From Thermococcus sp. 21S9 (GTDB lineage: Archaea; Methanobacteriota_B; Thermococci; Thermococcales; Thermococcaceae), in the NCBI RefSeq assembly GCF_012027635.1, contig NZ_SNUS01000001.1, positions 248,001 through 312,000 on the forward strand: a DNA stretch of 64,000 nucleotides, read 5' to 3'. Below are positions 17,941 through 29,875 of the stretch, in pieces. The notes below the pieces were generated by a model. It worked only from the letters and a program-made list of their open reading frames with translations, was not told the DNA's origin and ran no database searches. The position numbers were made by a program, and so were the translations under genes. Positions within the stretch are counted from its first letter, which is position 1, and each line of letters opens with the position of its first letter.

Positions 17941-18000
17941 GGGGGATGACGAGCTTTTGCTTTGCCGAGCGGTGAGGAGCACGCCCTTCACCGACCCCTT
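17940..18000 (+). ncRNA. Candidate C/D box guide RNA overlapping the end of the HAD gene
   Basis: It has box C ATGACGA (17946-17952), exactly 12 bases of guide, CCGA (17965-17968), a 3-base spacer, C'-like GTGAGGA (17972-17978), exactly 12 bases of guide (17979-17990) and CCGA (17991-17994). AGGGG before box C can pair with CCCCT after box D. The D boxes are CCGA instead of CUGA. The second guide (GCACGCCCTTCA) is complementary to the UGAAGGrCGUGC segment near the 5' end of 23S rRNA. The 3' part overlaps the stop codon of the minus-strand HAD gene. Confidence 0.5.
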
Positions 18001-18608
18001 ATCAGTCCCTCGACTATCTCCCTGACTTCCCTCAGGCTCTCGACGACGTGGTCGCCTTCGACTCCCTCATGCGGGTTTATCGCTATCGCAACGTCCGCCT
18101 CGCGGAACATGCTGAGGTCGTTGAAGCCGTCGCCGACCGCTATTGTCAGTTCCGGCTTAAGCTCCTCCTTGAGCCTTCTGAGTATCGCGCCCTTCCCCTC
18201 GAAGTCAACCCTTGGAATGACGCCTGCGACTTTCCCGTCCTCAAAGATTAGCTCGTTGGCGAAAACGTAGTCGGCTTTAAGCTCCCTCACGACCCTTCCA
18301 GCCAAACACATCAGTCCGCTCGAGAGGAGGGCTATTTTGAAGCCGTTCTCGCGCAGGAACTCCATCAGCTCAAAGGCGTAGTCGTTGTACTCGACCGAGT
18401 CTGCCCACTCGAGGATTTCCTCTTTCCTCCGGCCAATCCAGAGCGAGGCGTCTAACTCGGCCCACTTCGCGTAGTCAATCTTTCCTGCGAAGAAGAGCTC
18501 CGCGTACTCCTTCCCCTTCTCCCACGTGCCGAACTTCTTGTGGAGCTCGACCCAGCTCGAGCGCGCCTTTACAAGGGTCCCCTCAACGTCGAACGCGATA
18601 AGCCTCAT
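17988..18608 (-). CDS. HAD-family phosphatase, phosphoserine phosphatase-like
   Basis: The 206-residue protein has HAD motif I FDVEGTLV (Asp7 with Glu at +2 in place of the usual Asp), motif II ALLSSGL, Lys in FEGKGAIL and motif IV AVGDGFNDLSMF, which is typical of the SerB-type C1-capped group. The Glu in motif I (DxE) is also found in some phosphoserine phosphatase homologues. Substrate is uncertain. GGTGAT precedes ATG 18608. Confidence 0.8.
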   Translation of the reverse strand: MRLIAFDVEGTLVKARSSWVELHKKFGTWEKGKEYAELFFAGKIDYAKWAELDASLWIGRRKEEILEWADSVEYNDYAFELMEFLRENGFKIALLSSGLMCLAGRVVRELKADYVFANELIFEDGKVAGVIPRVDFEGKGAILRRLKEELKPELTIAVGDGFNDLSMFREADVAIAINPHEGVEGDHVVESLREVREIVEGLIRGR

Positions 18609-18647
18609 TCTATCACCGGGTTATGGAGAGGAAAGGAGCTTAAAAGC

Positions 18648-21260
<2,613 letters not shown>

Positions 21261-21264
<4 letters not shown>

Positions 21265-23000
21265 GGAATCACCCCCAGCATGGTCAGTAGAGGAGCAACG
21301 AGCTGGGTCGTTCCTCCACCCATGCCCATCATCTTCTCCATGAGGCTCTGGCCGAGGTACATCCCGACAGCGAATATCCACGCGAGTATGACGAAGTACC
21401 TCGCGGAGCCAAGGATGTGGCCACCGTCAGCGAGCTTAATGACCATTGCAGCGAGGAGGGAGTGGAGAATCATAAGGGCGAGCATTATGTAGGTCAGGAA
21501 CGTCATTCCCGAGGGCGGAATCACGTGGATGAGGTCTCCTATGTAGTTGTTGACGGAGTTGATGTTCATCTGGGAGAACATCTGGCTTATCGAGACCGCA
21601 ACCTGGAACGATGCGGCTAGGGAGAACGCGAAGGCACCTGTCAGACCGTAGATTATGCCTATGAAGCTCGCTATGCTCTGCTGTCTCTTCCTCCTGAGGC
21701 GGACGAGCCTCTCAAAGTTCCTGCTGATGATAAGGCCAACGTAATCCGGCTCCGCACCCATCCTGAGGCTCTCGCGGAATATCTCTGAGAATATACCGAT
21801 TAACCAGCTCCCCGTTCCCGCTATGAAGAAGTCCCAGGCCCTGTCCCTATCGACACGGATGGCGAGTCTCCTGTAAAGGGCCTTGATGTCGTCGGTGAGC
21901 GAACCGAAGTCGTGGGCGCTCAGGTACTTGAGAACGAGCACGAGCGAGGCACCGCTCGCGGCAAGGGATGAGCTGAGACTCCTTATGAATGCTGGGAAGT
22001 TCTCGTCCTTTCTGAATATGGACTTCTCCTCCTTGTCCACAACACGCCCGAGGTAGTAGAATGGAGTAAGCACCAGGGCGACCGCAAAGGGCGTGGGGAG
22101 GGCAAAGCGTGGCTTCACGATAAGCACGTAGACGAGGGCCGTAATAATCATGCCCATGAACGAGTAAATCGCGGCGCGCTTTATACGCTCCCTGCGCGGG
22201 TCCCGTATTCCCCTGCTGTCGGCCCATATCGGGTCTTCCGGCATCCTGAACTTGACGACGAGGAGTATTCCCAGCTCTGCCGCGAGGGTCATGGCAACGG
22301 CGTAGAGGCCCATCCTGCCGATGTCCATACCGGTGATTATCGGACCTATGATGACGAACGAGGCTATGAAGACAACAGAGATGATGATTGACTCGTAAAT
22401 CTCCTTGAAGATGTCGAGGTCGTAGAGGGCGCCCTCATAGAAGGTCTGGTAGTCGTCCATGACGGTCTGCTGTTCCTGGAAGAGGTACTCCTTCAGGTCA
22501 ACACCGCTGTCAAGGGAGTAAGCCAGCCTGTCAAGGAAGTCGGCGAACATCTGGCTTGGGGTCCTCCTCGCGAGAAAGCGGAAGGCTTCTGGCATCGAGA
22601 GGTGGAGCCTGTTGACTATGGTGTGAACCTTTTTGAGCTCGCTCGCTATTGCACCGAGCTTCGGGTCACTGGCGAGAATCTTGATGAGGTCGGAACGTCC
22701 CATCTCGCTCGTTGAGAGCACGGCGAAATAGGTTATGAAGTACGGCATCTTCGAGTTGATTGATATCTTCTTCGAGTCGGCTACGATGTAGGGGTAAACT
22801 GCCGCGTAGATAAGGAGGATTAGAGGAATCATGAAGAGGAGAACCTTTATCCCCGTGGGAATCGGGAAAATCCTCGCCATTAGACCGACGACTATAAACA
22901 GGACTGCCGAGATTGCCATGTAGGGCAGTAGAACCTTCCTAAGGTATGTTTCCATGTTTAGGTCGGCCTTGGTGAAGATGCTGATTTTCTCGCTGGCCAT
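21261..23000 (-). CDS. arlJ: Archaellum membrane platform protein ArlJ (FlaJ)
   Basis: ArlJ is the polytopic membrane core on which the ATPase ArlI acts to assemble and rotate the archaellum. The 579-residue protein has two TadC/GspF-like halves, each with helices and a large cytoplasmic region (about residues 70-220 and 310-430), and a membrane-rich C-terminus, as in the family. ATG 23000 is preferred to GTG 23009 or ATG 23006, because GAGGTG is better spaced to it. It starts 10 bases after arlI. Confidence 0.92.
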
Positions 23001-23010
23001 GGGCATCACC

Positions 23011-24651
23011 TCAGACCCTGAAGCTCAAGCCCTCAAGCCCCCTGAGGTAGAAGGCCTTGATTTCCTTGTAAACGTCCCAGTAGTTGGTTATGCCAAGCTC
23101 AACCATTCTCTGGAGGATTCTCGCACGGAGGAACAGCTCGTTGTAGATGTCCTTGGGGTCTTCGTAACCGGCAATCTCCGCTATCTTTCTCTCGAGGATG
23201 TACGAGTTGTTGAAACCACGGAAGATGTGCCTGTCGGCCACGGGGTCCCACTCAAAGACGTTCCTCGTAGCGACACCGCCGAGCTCCTCGTAATAACCTT
23301 CAATCTCGACGACGCTCACCGTTCTCCTCAGGAACTTGCCCCTGACGTAGACCGCCTGCTGGAACACGGCTATGTTGAGGTTGTCTATGAACGTTATCGG
23401 AACGTTTATCGGATGACCCGTGAAACGCTGTATCATCTTCTTAACGTCACCGGCGTGGAAGGTACTCATAACCGGGTGACCGGTTTGCATTGCCTGGAAA
23501 GCTATAGCACCCTCGGCACCACGAATCTCACCGACGATGATGTAGTTCGGCCTTGAACGCAAAGCCGCTTTGAGTAGGTCGAAGAGCGTGACCCTGCTCT
23601 CCTCGGGACCGCGCTCACGTGTGATGAGCCTCTGCCAGACGGGGTGGGGAACCTGAACCTCAGGCGTATCCTCTGCGGTGAATATCTTCGAACCCGGCTT
23701 GATGAAGGGAATAATGGAGTTGAGGAGGGTAGTCTTACCGGAAGCGGTCTCACCACAGACGAAGACACTCATACCGTACTCAAGGGCTATCCAGAGGTAG
23801 GCGGCAACCTCCGCACTGAGCGTTCCCCAAGCTATCAGCTGGGTGATGCTTATCGGCGTCGCCGAGAACTTACGGATTGTCGCGCTCGGACCCTTAATGG
23901 AGATGTCCGGTGAGTAGATGATGTTTATACGGGAGCCGTCTGGTAGGGCACCGTCAACTATCGGGTTCCTGTCGCTGACGGGCCTTCCAATGCGCTCCGA
24001 TATGTTCTTGAAGTAGTCAGCGAGCTTAACGTCGTCGCCGAAGGTTATGTTGGTCTGCATCATCTCGAATATCTTGTGGACAAGGGAGACGTTGTTGGCA
24101 CCGATGATGTGGATATCCTCAATGTACGGGTCCCTGGCGAGGGGCTCAAGGGGTCCGATACCTATGATGTCCCTCTTGATGAGATAGCGGAACTTCTCCA
24201 TTTCGTCCTTGGTTATAACGAAGCGCTGACCCTTGCCGAGGGGACCACCTTTTCCAGATTTGACGAGGCCCAGCACTGCCTCATCGAAGAGCGCATCGAG
24301 GAACCTCTCGAACTCCTCCTGCTCCTCGGGGATGTCCCTCGTGGGCGCAAGCTCAAGGATTTTGTCGCGGATTTTGTTGTACTTCTCCTCCTCTTCCCTG
24401 CTCTCAATCCTTGGCTCAATGACGATGTAGCGCTTCTCAGCAGTGGCAGGGTCGGCGTAGATGTGAATGAAGATGGGGTCTCCCACTGGGTAGATGATGT
24501 TGGGGTACATTATCTCCTTCATGTCCCTGCTGAGCTGGGCGTGGAACTCTGGCATCTTGCCGTACTTCTTCCTAAACTGGTCAACGTACTTGCGAAGGTG
24601 GGGGTTCCTCGCCATTGCCTCCTCAAGGGTGTCACTGACAACCTGCGCCAT
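23011..24651 (-). CDS. arlI: Archaellum motor ATPase ArlI (FlaI)
   Basis: ArlI is the hexameric secretion-superfamily ATPase that powers both archaellin assembly and rotation. The 546-residue protein has Walker A GETASGKTT (about residue 303), the Asp box region, Walker B YIIVGEIRG (about residue 383) and the His box VMSTFHAGD. The N-terminal domain holds the usual three-helix bundle for ArlJ contact. Its ATG follows the arlH stop directly. Confidence 0.95.
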   Translation of the reverse strand: MAQVVSDTLEEAMARNPHLRKYVDQFRKKYGKMPEFHAQLSRDMKEIMYPNIIYPVGDPIFIHIYADPATAEKRYIVIEPRIESREEEEKYNKIRDKILELAPTRDIPEEQEEFERFLDALFDEAVLGLVKSGKGGPLGKGQRFVITKDEMEKFRYLIKRDIIGIGPLEPLARDPYIEDIHIIGANNVSLVHKIFEMMQTNITFGDDVKLADYFKNISERIGRPVSDRNPIVDGALPDGSRINIIYSPDISIKGPSATIRKFSATPISITQLIAWGTLSAEVAAYLWIALEYGMSVFVCGETASGKTTLLNSIIPFIKPGSKIFTAEDTPEVQVPHPVWQRLITRERGPEESRVTLFDLLKAALRSRPNYIIVGEIRGAEGAIAFQAMQTGHPVMSTFHAGDVKKMIQRFTGHPINVPITFIDNLNIAVFQQAVYVRGKFLRRTVSVVEIEGYYEELGGVATRNVFEWDPVADRHIFRGFNNSYILERKIAEIAGYEDPKDIYNELFLRARILQRMVELGITNYWDVYKEIKAFYLRGLEGLSFRV

Positions 24652-24652
24652 A

Positions 24653-25363
24653 TCACACCACCGCCGCTATCTCTACTATCAGCCCCACCTTCGGCTCAAC
24701 GCGGAAGGGTATAATCTTCTGGAAGACGCCCTTGGCGTTGTTGTACTTGACTATGGTTGCGGAATTCTTCAGGTCGCCACCGAAGACCTTCACGCTCAGC
24801 CTTATGAGCATCGTCGAGGCCTCTTCAAGGACGAAGAGCGAGTCGCGGTCAATTTCCTCGGTGTTCGCGGTGAGTATAATCACCTTGTCAAGGGAGGCCA
24901 TCTTCTTCACGTAGAGGAGGAAGTCCCTAACGGCAGACGGGTCCTGCTCGCGAGAGAGGAGGGATGAGAATGAATCGATTATCATTATGTCCGGCTCCCA
25001 GAGACGGGGCTCGCCAAAGAGCCTGCTCAGGAACTTTCTCTTCTCGCTCACACCGCTCAGGAGGGGATAAAGGGAGACGAATATGAGCTTCTTTCTGATT
25101 AGAAAGGGGATTATACCGTAACCGAGGGACTCCATCTGCTTTATGTACTCAACGGTGGTGTACTGGCTGGAGATGTAGCTTGCGGTGTAGCCGTTCATGA
25201 GGAACCCGTAGAGGAGCCTCTGGACGAAGATGGACTTACCGCTACCCCTGTCACCTTCAACGAGCATTATGGTTCCGGCGGGGATTCCACCGCCGAGACG
25301 CCTGTGGAGCTCATCGCCCTTCAGCTCTATCTTGAGCAGTTCCTCGACCAATGTGACCACCAC
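24653..25363 (-). CDS. arlH: Archaellum regulatory ATPase-like protein ArlH (FlaH)
   Basis: ArlH is a RecA/KaiC-fold protein that binds ATP and docks on ArlI inside the cytosolic ring. The 236-residue protein has Walker A GDRGSGKS (about residue 37) and a Walker B-like end in DIMIIDSFSS. The start is uncertain: GTG 25363 or 25360, or TTG 25351, which lies 4 bases after GGTGGTCACA and gives a product beginning LVEELLKIELK. Confidence 0.92.
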   Translation of the reverse strand: MVVTLVEELLKIELKGDELHRRLGGGIPAGTIMLVEGDRGSGKSIFVQRLLYGFLMNGYTASYISSQYTTVEYIKQMESLGYGIIPFLIRKKLIFVSLYPLLSGVSEKRKFLSRLFGEPRLWEPDIMIIDSFSSLLSREQDPSAVRDFLLYVKKMASLDKVIILTANTEEIDRDSLFVLEEASTMLIRLSVKVFGGDLKNSATIVKYNNAKGVFQKIIPFRVEPKVGLIVEIAAVV

Positions 25364-25391
25364 CGTCTCGCTTTATTTTAGCCCATCAATC

Positions 25392-25880
25392 TCACGGAGC
25401 CTTGAAGATGAACGTGCGCTTCTTACCGTTCTCAAGGACCACTGTAAGGGTGTAGGTGTCGTTCGACGTCAGGGGCGTTCCAAGGGTGACGTTTATGGCA
25501 CCGACCGCATAGGGGGGAAGCTTGGTTATTTCGGTAGTCGCGTACGGGTCAAGGAACGTCAGGTTGCTGGGGGGTATCAGGACGCCATTTATCATAACCT
25601 GCACCGCGTTGGAGGTGAACGGTATTACAGTGTCCCCAATGTTTTTGATATAAAACGTATAGTTAACTGGGGTCTTTGAGAGGTTGGAGTGGGGAATGTT
25701 GTTGGGGTCGTTTATTATCGCAAAGTCAGTCCTCAGCTTGTTGGCGAGCATCGCCCCGTTGTCGCTGATACCCTGGGCTATGTCGTTGGTGACGTAGGCC
25801 AGGGCACCTGCCACGCTTCCGGCGACGAGTATCGCCACGATGAACATTATGAGTTCACTCGCTGGCCCGCCTGCTGCCAT
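25392..25880 (-). CDS. arlG: Archaellum stator protein ArlG (FlaG)
   Basis: The 162-residue protein has one N-terminal membrane helix (LIMFIVAILVAGSVAGAL) and a beta-sandwich domain outside the membrane, as known for ArlG, which forms a stator filament with ArlF contacting the S-layer. Its ATG overlaps the arlF stop by one base. A 28-base gap follows before arlH. Confidence 0.88.
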   Translation of the reverse strand: MAAGGPASELIMFIVAILVAGSVAGALAYVTNDIAQGISDNGAMLANKLRTDFAIINDPNNIPHSNLSKTPVNYTFYIKNIGDTVIPFTSNAVQVMINGVLIPPSNLTFLDPYATTEITKLPPYAVGAINVTLGTPLTSNDTYTLTVVLENGKKRTFIFKAP

Positions 25881-26401
25881 CAGCTCACCTCCGTTGGACA
25901 GCCTCTCGATTCAGAGACATAGACAGCGTGATTGGCGCTGTCGTAATGCCAGGTAAACCGAATCCAGCATCCATCACCAAATATCACTGAGAGGTTGTGA
26001 ACATCGGAGTTCAGGGGAATATACGTCACGTTAAGGAGGACATGCTGACCTGGGAGCACATAGGTATAATCATCCAGGAAGCTAACATTGTCATCTTTGA
26101 TATTGTACAGGGTCACATATTTGCCATCATAAATACCAGTCCAATGAGGGGCATACATCGTGACTCCCTGGTTGTCGATAGCCAGTGTGAGGTTGTAGTA
26201 AGTGCTCGTGTTGCGAAAGCTACTAAGACCACCGTTAAGTGCGGAGAGAGTGTTCAATTGGTTAAGACGGAGGTTATACCAATATTCCTGGGCGGCCTGC
26301 ACATTGGAATACGCATTGTCCCAAGCAGTGTAGAGCGTCCCAGCCACCATTAAAAATGAAATGAAAATTATCGCTGCACTCGCTGAGACGCTGAATCCCA
26401 T
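25880..26401 (-). CDS. arlF: Archaellum stator protein ArlF (FlaF)
   Basis: The 173-residue protein has an N-terminal membrane helix (AAIIFISFLMVAGTLYTAW) and an immunoglobulin-like outer domain. ArlF binds S-layer protein and holds the motor in place. Local AT content is higher than in its neighbours, which suggests a faster-evolving or exchanged segment. It is coupled to arlG. Confidence 0.88.
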   Translation of the reverse strand: MGFSVSASAAIIFISFLMVAGTLYTAWDNAYSNVQAAQEYWYNLRLNQLNTLSALNGGLSSFRNTSTYYNLTLAIDNQGVTMYAPHWTGIYDGKYVTLYNIKDDNVSFLDDYTYVLPGQHVLLNVTYIPLNSDVHNLSVIFGDGCWIRFTWHYDSANHAVYVSESRGCPTEVS

Positions 26402-26424
26402 AGGCCGCCCCCCGGATTGCTCCT

Positions 26425-26853
26425 TTAGATGCCGTAGAACTCATCGAGCGTCTTCTCCAGCATCTTGATTTCTCTCTCAAGCTTGTCGAGGACGTTCCTG
26501 TTAATCCTGAGTCCCCTGAGGCGCTCGATGAAGAGCAGGCTTATGAGGTGGTCCTGAACGGTGAGCTTTTCAGCGGGCTTCCACTCTGGGTCCCTGTGGT
26601 GCGGTCTGGTGCCCTTGGCGTAGCGGAGCAACTGGTTGAGCACCTCCTCGCTTATCCAGCCGATTTCGTAGTAGAACTCAAGGACACGCTCGAGGTTCTG
26701 TATGCCGACCCTGTCAATGAGGAATCCGAGCCACTTGAGCGCTATCATGGTGGAAACGATGTCCTCGGGTAGTTTCTCAAGCCTGGCCTTCCTTGGCTCC
26801 TCCTCGAAGAGAAGGCTCGCGATGTCCTCGGGAATCTGGAGCTTTTCAGCCAT
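26425..26853 (-). CDS. Possible internally initiated short ArlD/ArlE-like product
   Basis: ATG 26853 lies in frame inside arlD and is preceded by GGAGGAAGGTGGTGTTGAC, a much better ribosome site than chance would give. The product would be 142 residues (MAEKLQIPEDIASLLF...), exactly the conserved FlaD/E domain without coiled coil or linker. In Methanococcus a short FlaD form made from an internal start has been described. Confidence 0.5.
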   Translation of the reverse strand: MAEKLQIPEDIASLLFEEEPRKARLEKLPEDIVSTMIALKWLGFLIDRVGIQNLERVLEFYYEIGWISEEVLNQLLRYAKGTRPHHRDPEWKPAEKLTVQDHLISLLFIERLRGLRINRNVLDKLEREIKMLEKTLDEFYGI

Positions 26854-27882
26854 GTCAACACCACCTTCCTCCTTCTTTTCTTCAACAACTTCATGAGCGG
26901 GAACCTCTTCAATCGAAACTTCACCAACTTCCTCAGGAAGGGCTTCCGCGACTTCCTCAGCCCCTTCCTCTGGGGCTTCAACTACTTCAAACTCCTCGGG
27001 GGTCTCAACTCCCCCAACCTCTTCTGCCTCAGGAACCTCGGGAACCTCTTCAGGGATTTCCTGCACCTCTTCAGCCTCTTCGGAAGGAGCTTCCGACGGA
27101 ATCTCCTCAACTTCCTCGACGGTTTCCACTTCCTCCTCGCTGGGAACCTCTTCAACCACCTCTACCTCTGAGACCTCTTCACCGGGAGCTTCTGGAATCT
27201 CCTGAACCTCCTCGCCAACCTCGGGAACTTCCTCGATGGCTTCCTCAGCACCGGCCTCCGTCTGTGCGAGTTCCGCCTGGGCCTCGGCAACGGCCTGCTC
27301 CGCCGCGGCGAGTTCCTCTTCGCTGACCTCCTCCCCGGCCTCAATTTTGGCCTGGAGCTCCTCAAGCCTCTCCTGTGCCTCTTCAAGCTTCTCGCTGGCG
27401 GTTTTTTCCTCGACCTTCTCCGCAAGCTCCTCAACTTTCTTGTGGAGCTCATCAAGTTTCTCCACGAGTTCGGAGGGAGCCTCTTCCTTCTCTTCCTCTT
27501 CCTCGAGGAGTTCCTCAAGCTTTCCAATCTTCTCGTGGACTTCCTCAACCTTCTTCGAGACGGATTCGGCCTTCTTCTCGTGAACGTCGAACTTGGCCGT
27601 TTCAAGGGTCTCAACGAGCCTGCTCAACTGCATACTGAGGTCAGTGAGCCGTTTGCCCAGCTCGTCAACGCGCTTGCTGAGCTGTTCGTACTTGGTCACC
27701 TGGTTGCCGTAGGTCTCGAGGACCTTCTGGATTATCTTCTCAAGCTGTTCGTAGGTGAGGTTCTCCTTTCTGGCTATCAGCTTCTCCCTGAGGTCGTTGA
27801 TAATGACGCTGGGAACCTTGCCCTTGAGCTCGGCCAGCTTTGCGTTGATGTCAGCCTCGGTGACGAGCCTTGTCATCTCCAT
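26425..27882 (-). CDS. arlD: Archaellum cytoplasmic ring protein ArlD/E (FlaD/E)
   Basis: The 485-residue soluble protein links the motor to the chemotaxis system. Residues 1-140 are coiled coil, 140-340 a Glu/Val/Pro-rich low-complexity linker, and 345-485 the conserved FlaD/E domain (EDIVSTMIALKWLGFLIDRVG ... GWISEEVLNQLL). The acidic linker is unusually long. An internal ATG at 26853, directly before the conserved domain, has a strong ribosome-binding sequence and is listed separately. ATG 27882 follows GGTGTG. arlC ends 3 bases upstream. Confidence 0.9.
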   Translation of the reverse strand: MEMTRLVTEADINAKLAELKGKVPSVIINDLREKLIARKENLTYEQLEKIIQKVLETYGNQVTKYEQLSKRVDELGKRLTDLSMQLSRLVETLETAKFDVHEKKAESVSKKVEEVHEKIGKLEELLEEEEEKEEAPSELVEKLDELHKKVEELAEKVEEKTASEKLEEAQERLEELQAKIEAGEEVSEEELAAAEQAVAEAQAELAQTEAGAEEAIEEVPEVGEEVQEIPEAPGEEVSEVEVVEEVPSEEEVETVEEVEEIPSEAPSEEAEEVQEIPEEVPEVPEAEEVGGVETPEEFEVVEAPEEGAEEVAEALPEEVGEVSIEEVPAHEVVEEKKEEGGVDMAEKLQIPEDIASLLFEEEPRKARLEKLPEDIVSTMIALKWLGFLIDRVGIQNLERVLEFYYEIGWISEEVLNQLLRYAKGTRPHHRDPEWKPAEKLTVQDHLISLLFIERLRGLRINRNVLDKLEREIKMLEKTLDEFYGI

Positions 27883-27885
27883 GCT

Positions 27886-28362
27886 TCACACCTCCGCGAG
27901 CACCTCATAGATTATCGAGTCGAGGTCAACGCCGTAGCCGGCGAGCACCTTTATGTCATTCTTTATCTGGGCAATCTCAAGCTTTAAGTCTTCCAGTTCC
28001 TTCCTGAGCTCCTGTATCTCACTGGTGAGCGGGTTCTCCTGCCCCATCTGCTCTTTGAAGGGGTTTATCTCCTGGCTGATGACCTCGTAGAGCATCATGA
28101 CGTCCTTGATGGTCTTGTCGAGCCTGTCGATGTCGTCGCGGAGCTCCTGTATCTGCTTCTTGAGGGTGTCAATGCTTATCTTTATCCTCGGGATGTCGTT
28201 CTCAATCTCGTTTATCCTCTCGAGTATCTGCGTAATCTGCTCGTTCTCCTGCCTGCTCTCTACTTCCTCCTCGAGCTCCTCAACTTCCATCGGCTCCGGT
28301 GCGGGGGTGGGCTCTTCCTTGGGTTTCTTTTTGAATAAAGATGAAAGGAAGTCAAGGGCCAT
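27886..28362 (-). CDS. arlC: Archaellum cytoplasmic ring protein ArlC (FlaC)
   Basis: The 158-residue soluble protein starts with a Lys-rich segment (FLSSLFKKKPKEEP) and an acidic stretch, then a long coiled coil (about residues 45-150). ArlC with ArlD/E forms the ring that receives the CheY signal through CheF. ATG 28362 is preferred to GTG 28371 since GGGGTGGGAA lies before it. Confidence 0.88.
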   Translation of the reverse strand: MALDFLSSLFKKKPKEEPTPAPEPMEVEELEEEVESRQENEQITQILERINEIENDIPRIKISIDTLKKQIQELRDDIDRLDKTIKDVMMLYEVISQEINPFKEQMGQENPLTSEIQELRKELEDLKLEIAQIKNDIKVLAGYGVDLDSIIYEVLAEV

Positions 28363-28375
28363 CTTTCCCACCCCC

Positions 28376-29158
28376 TCACTGGAGCTCCATCAGGCTCGTT
28401 GTGTAGGTGCTCGGGGTCGTGAAGTCTATGACTCCTGCCGCACCGTTCTCAGGTATAACCTTACCCGTAACCTTGGTTGATGGAGGCAGGCCGTATCCGT
28501 CGGTGACGTTGTTGTCGCCGTCGAAGGGTATCGTCCACAGGGCGATGCCGGCTATGTCACCCCAGCTGAGGGTGGGGTGCTTCGGGCTGTTGCTGAGGCT
28601 TCCGTCGGAATCACTAACGACTATGATGCCGAACATCGTTTTGTTCTTCTGGGTCATGGCGTAGTACAGGTTCTTCCAGAGTATCTCAAGGGTGGTGGCG
28701 TTGCTCGGGGTGTAGTTGGCTATGTCCACGGCACCGGTCGAGTTCTCACCCACGTCGGCAAACACGTTCCTGACGTCACCGGAGTATATGAAGTCAGTCG
28801 CGTTGAAGTCGGTGTCATCGTTGGGGTTGTAGTACCTGTAAACCGCCATAATCCTACCGTCGCTGAGCACGACCTTCACGTGGGACAGGTCGATTCCGTT
28901 GCTTCCGGCGTTCGGTGTAACGTAGATAACCATCCTGGTTATGTTTCCGCTTCCCGGCGGGTTGGCCGGGGTGTAGCCGTACACGTTCATGACCTTTATT
29001 CCGCTGGCAACCTCCTGGGTGGTTTCCCTGCCAGTCGCCATTGCCTTCTGCTGGAGGTAGCCGGATGTGCTGATGAGCACTCCAGCTGCCACTGCCGCAA
29101 CGAGGACCATTGCGATGAACACAATCAGCGTTCCGATACCTATCGCACCTCTCCTCAT
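28376..29158 (-). CDS. arlB5: Archaellin ArlB5
   Basis: The 260-residue archaellin precursor has a short basic leader with the prearchaellin cleavage site R-G before [23 protein letters not shown], the conserved assembly helix, and a beta-rich outer domain with NxS/T sites. The C-terminus ends [15 protein letters not shown], as in its paralogues. ATG 29158 follows GAGGTGG. It is the last of five tandem archaellins. Confidence 0.92.
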   Translation of the reverse strand: MRRGAIGIGTLIVFIAMVLVAAVAAGVLISTSGYLQQKAMATGRETTQEVASGIKVMNVYGYTPANPPGSGNITRMVIYVTPNAGSNGIDLSHVKVVLSDGRIMAVYRYYNPNDDTDFNATDFIYSGDVRNVFADVGENSTGAVDIANYTPSNATTLEILWKNLYYAMTQKNKTMFGIIVVSDSDGSLSNSPKHPTLSWGDIAGIALWTIPFDGDNNVTDGYGLPPSTKVTGKVIPENGAAGVIDFTTPSTYTTSLMELQ

Positions 29159-29168
29159 GGTTACCACC

Positions 29169-29825
29169 TCACTGCAGGAGCATCACGTTCTCGCTGAACG
29201 TTGCGGGCGTTGTGAAGTCAATGACTCCCGCGGCGCCTCTCTCGGGTATGACCTTACCGGTAATCTTGGTGCTCGGACCGATACCAGCCTTACCCTCGTA
29301 GTCAAACATGGTGGTCCACACACACAGCGCCACCATGTCCCCGAACTCAAGGGTCGGGTGGCTCTCCTGCATCTGGGTACCGATGTCGTTGATGACCACG
29401 ATTCCAAAGCTGGCGGTTCCGTTGATGTCCTTCCACACGGTTATGTTGTTAACGTCAAACAGGTCCTTAATGTTCCCCGGGTTCATGAAGCTTCCAGAGT
29501 AGTTATACACGACGAGCTTGATACCATCGCTGAGGACTATCTTCACGTTGCTAAGGTCAATACCCTCACTGCCGGCGTTGGGCGTGATGAATATGGCCAT
29601 TCTCGTTATGACACCACTGCTCGGAGGATTGGCGGGGGTGTAGCCGTAAATGTTAACGACCTTTATTCCGCTGGCAACCTCCTGGGTGGTCTGCCTGCCC
29701 GTGGCCTGAGCCTTCTGCTGAAGGTACCCTGCGGTGCCTATTATGACACCCGCTGCCACCGCTGCCACGAGGACCATTGCTATGAAGACTATCAGCGTAC
29801 CAATGCCTATTGCTCCCCTCCTCAT
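29169..29825 (-). CDS. arlB4: Archaellin ArlB4
   Basis: The 218-residue archaellin has the same leader and helix as ArlB5 ([16 protein letters not shown]), and the two share nearly the same first 65 residues ([16 protein letters not shown]), so they are the closest pair of the five. GGAGGTG precedes ATG 29825. It starts a sub-block separated from arlB3 by a T-rich gap. Confidence 0.92.
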   Translation of the reverse strand: MRRGAIGIGTLIVFIAMVLVAAVAAGVIIGTAGYLQQKAQATGRQTTQEVASGIKVVNIYGYTPANPPSSGVITRMAIFITPNAGSEGIDLSNVKIVLSDGIKLVVYNYSGSFMNPGNIKDLFDVNNITVWKDINGTASFGIVVINDIGTQMQESHPTLEFGDMVALCVWTTMFDYEGKAGIGPSTKITGKVIPERGAAGVIDFTTPATFSENVMLLQ

Positions 29826-29837
29826 AGCATCACCTCC

Positions 29838-29872
29838 GAAAAATTCTCAAAACAACGAAAGGAAAGAGAAAG
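29838..29872 (-). terminator. T-rich intergenic terminator after arlB3
   Basis: On the minus strand the gap after the arlB3 stop is pyrimidine-rich (CCTTTCTCTTTCCTTTCG, then TTGTTTTGAGAATTTTT). Archaeal RNA polymerase terminates at such U-tracts. Partial termination here would lower transcription of arlB4 and the motor genes relative to arlB1-B3. Confidence 0.5.
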
Positions 29873-29875
29873 GCC

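Noticed and set aside
17880-17945. tRNA-like gene in the GC-rich intergenic block
   Set aside because: GGGGGTTCCGGTC looks a little like a T-arm, but no acceptor stem, D-arm or anticodon arm of proper spacing can be drawn.
26870-27330. Repeat-like DNA that could be taken for a tandem or CRISPR array
   Set aside because: There is no fixed repeat length or spacer. The pattern comes from the acidic low-complexity protein segment of ArlD.
26793-27987. Several long plus-strand frames opposite arlD, with apparent amino-acid repeats
   Set aside because: They mirror the Glu/Val-rich codons (GAG, GAA, GTT) of the ArlD linker and coiled coil. Low complexity on one strand makes false frames on the other.
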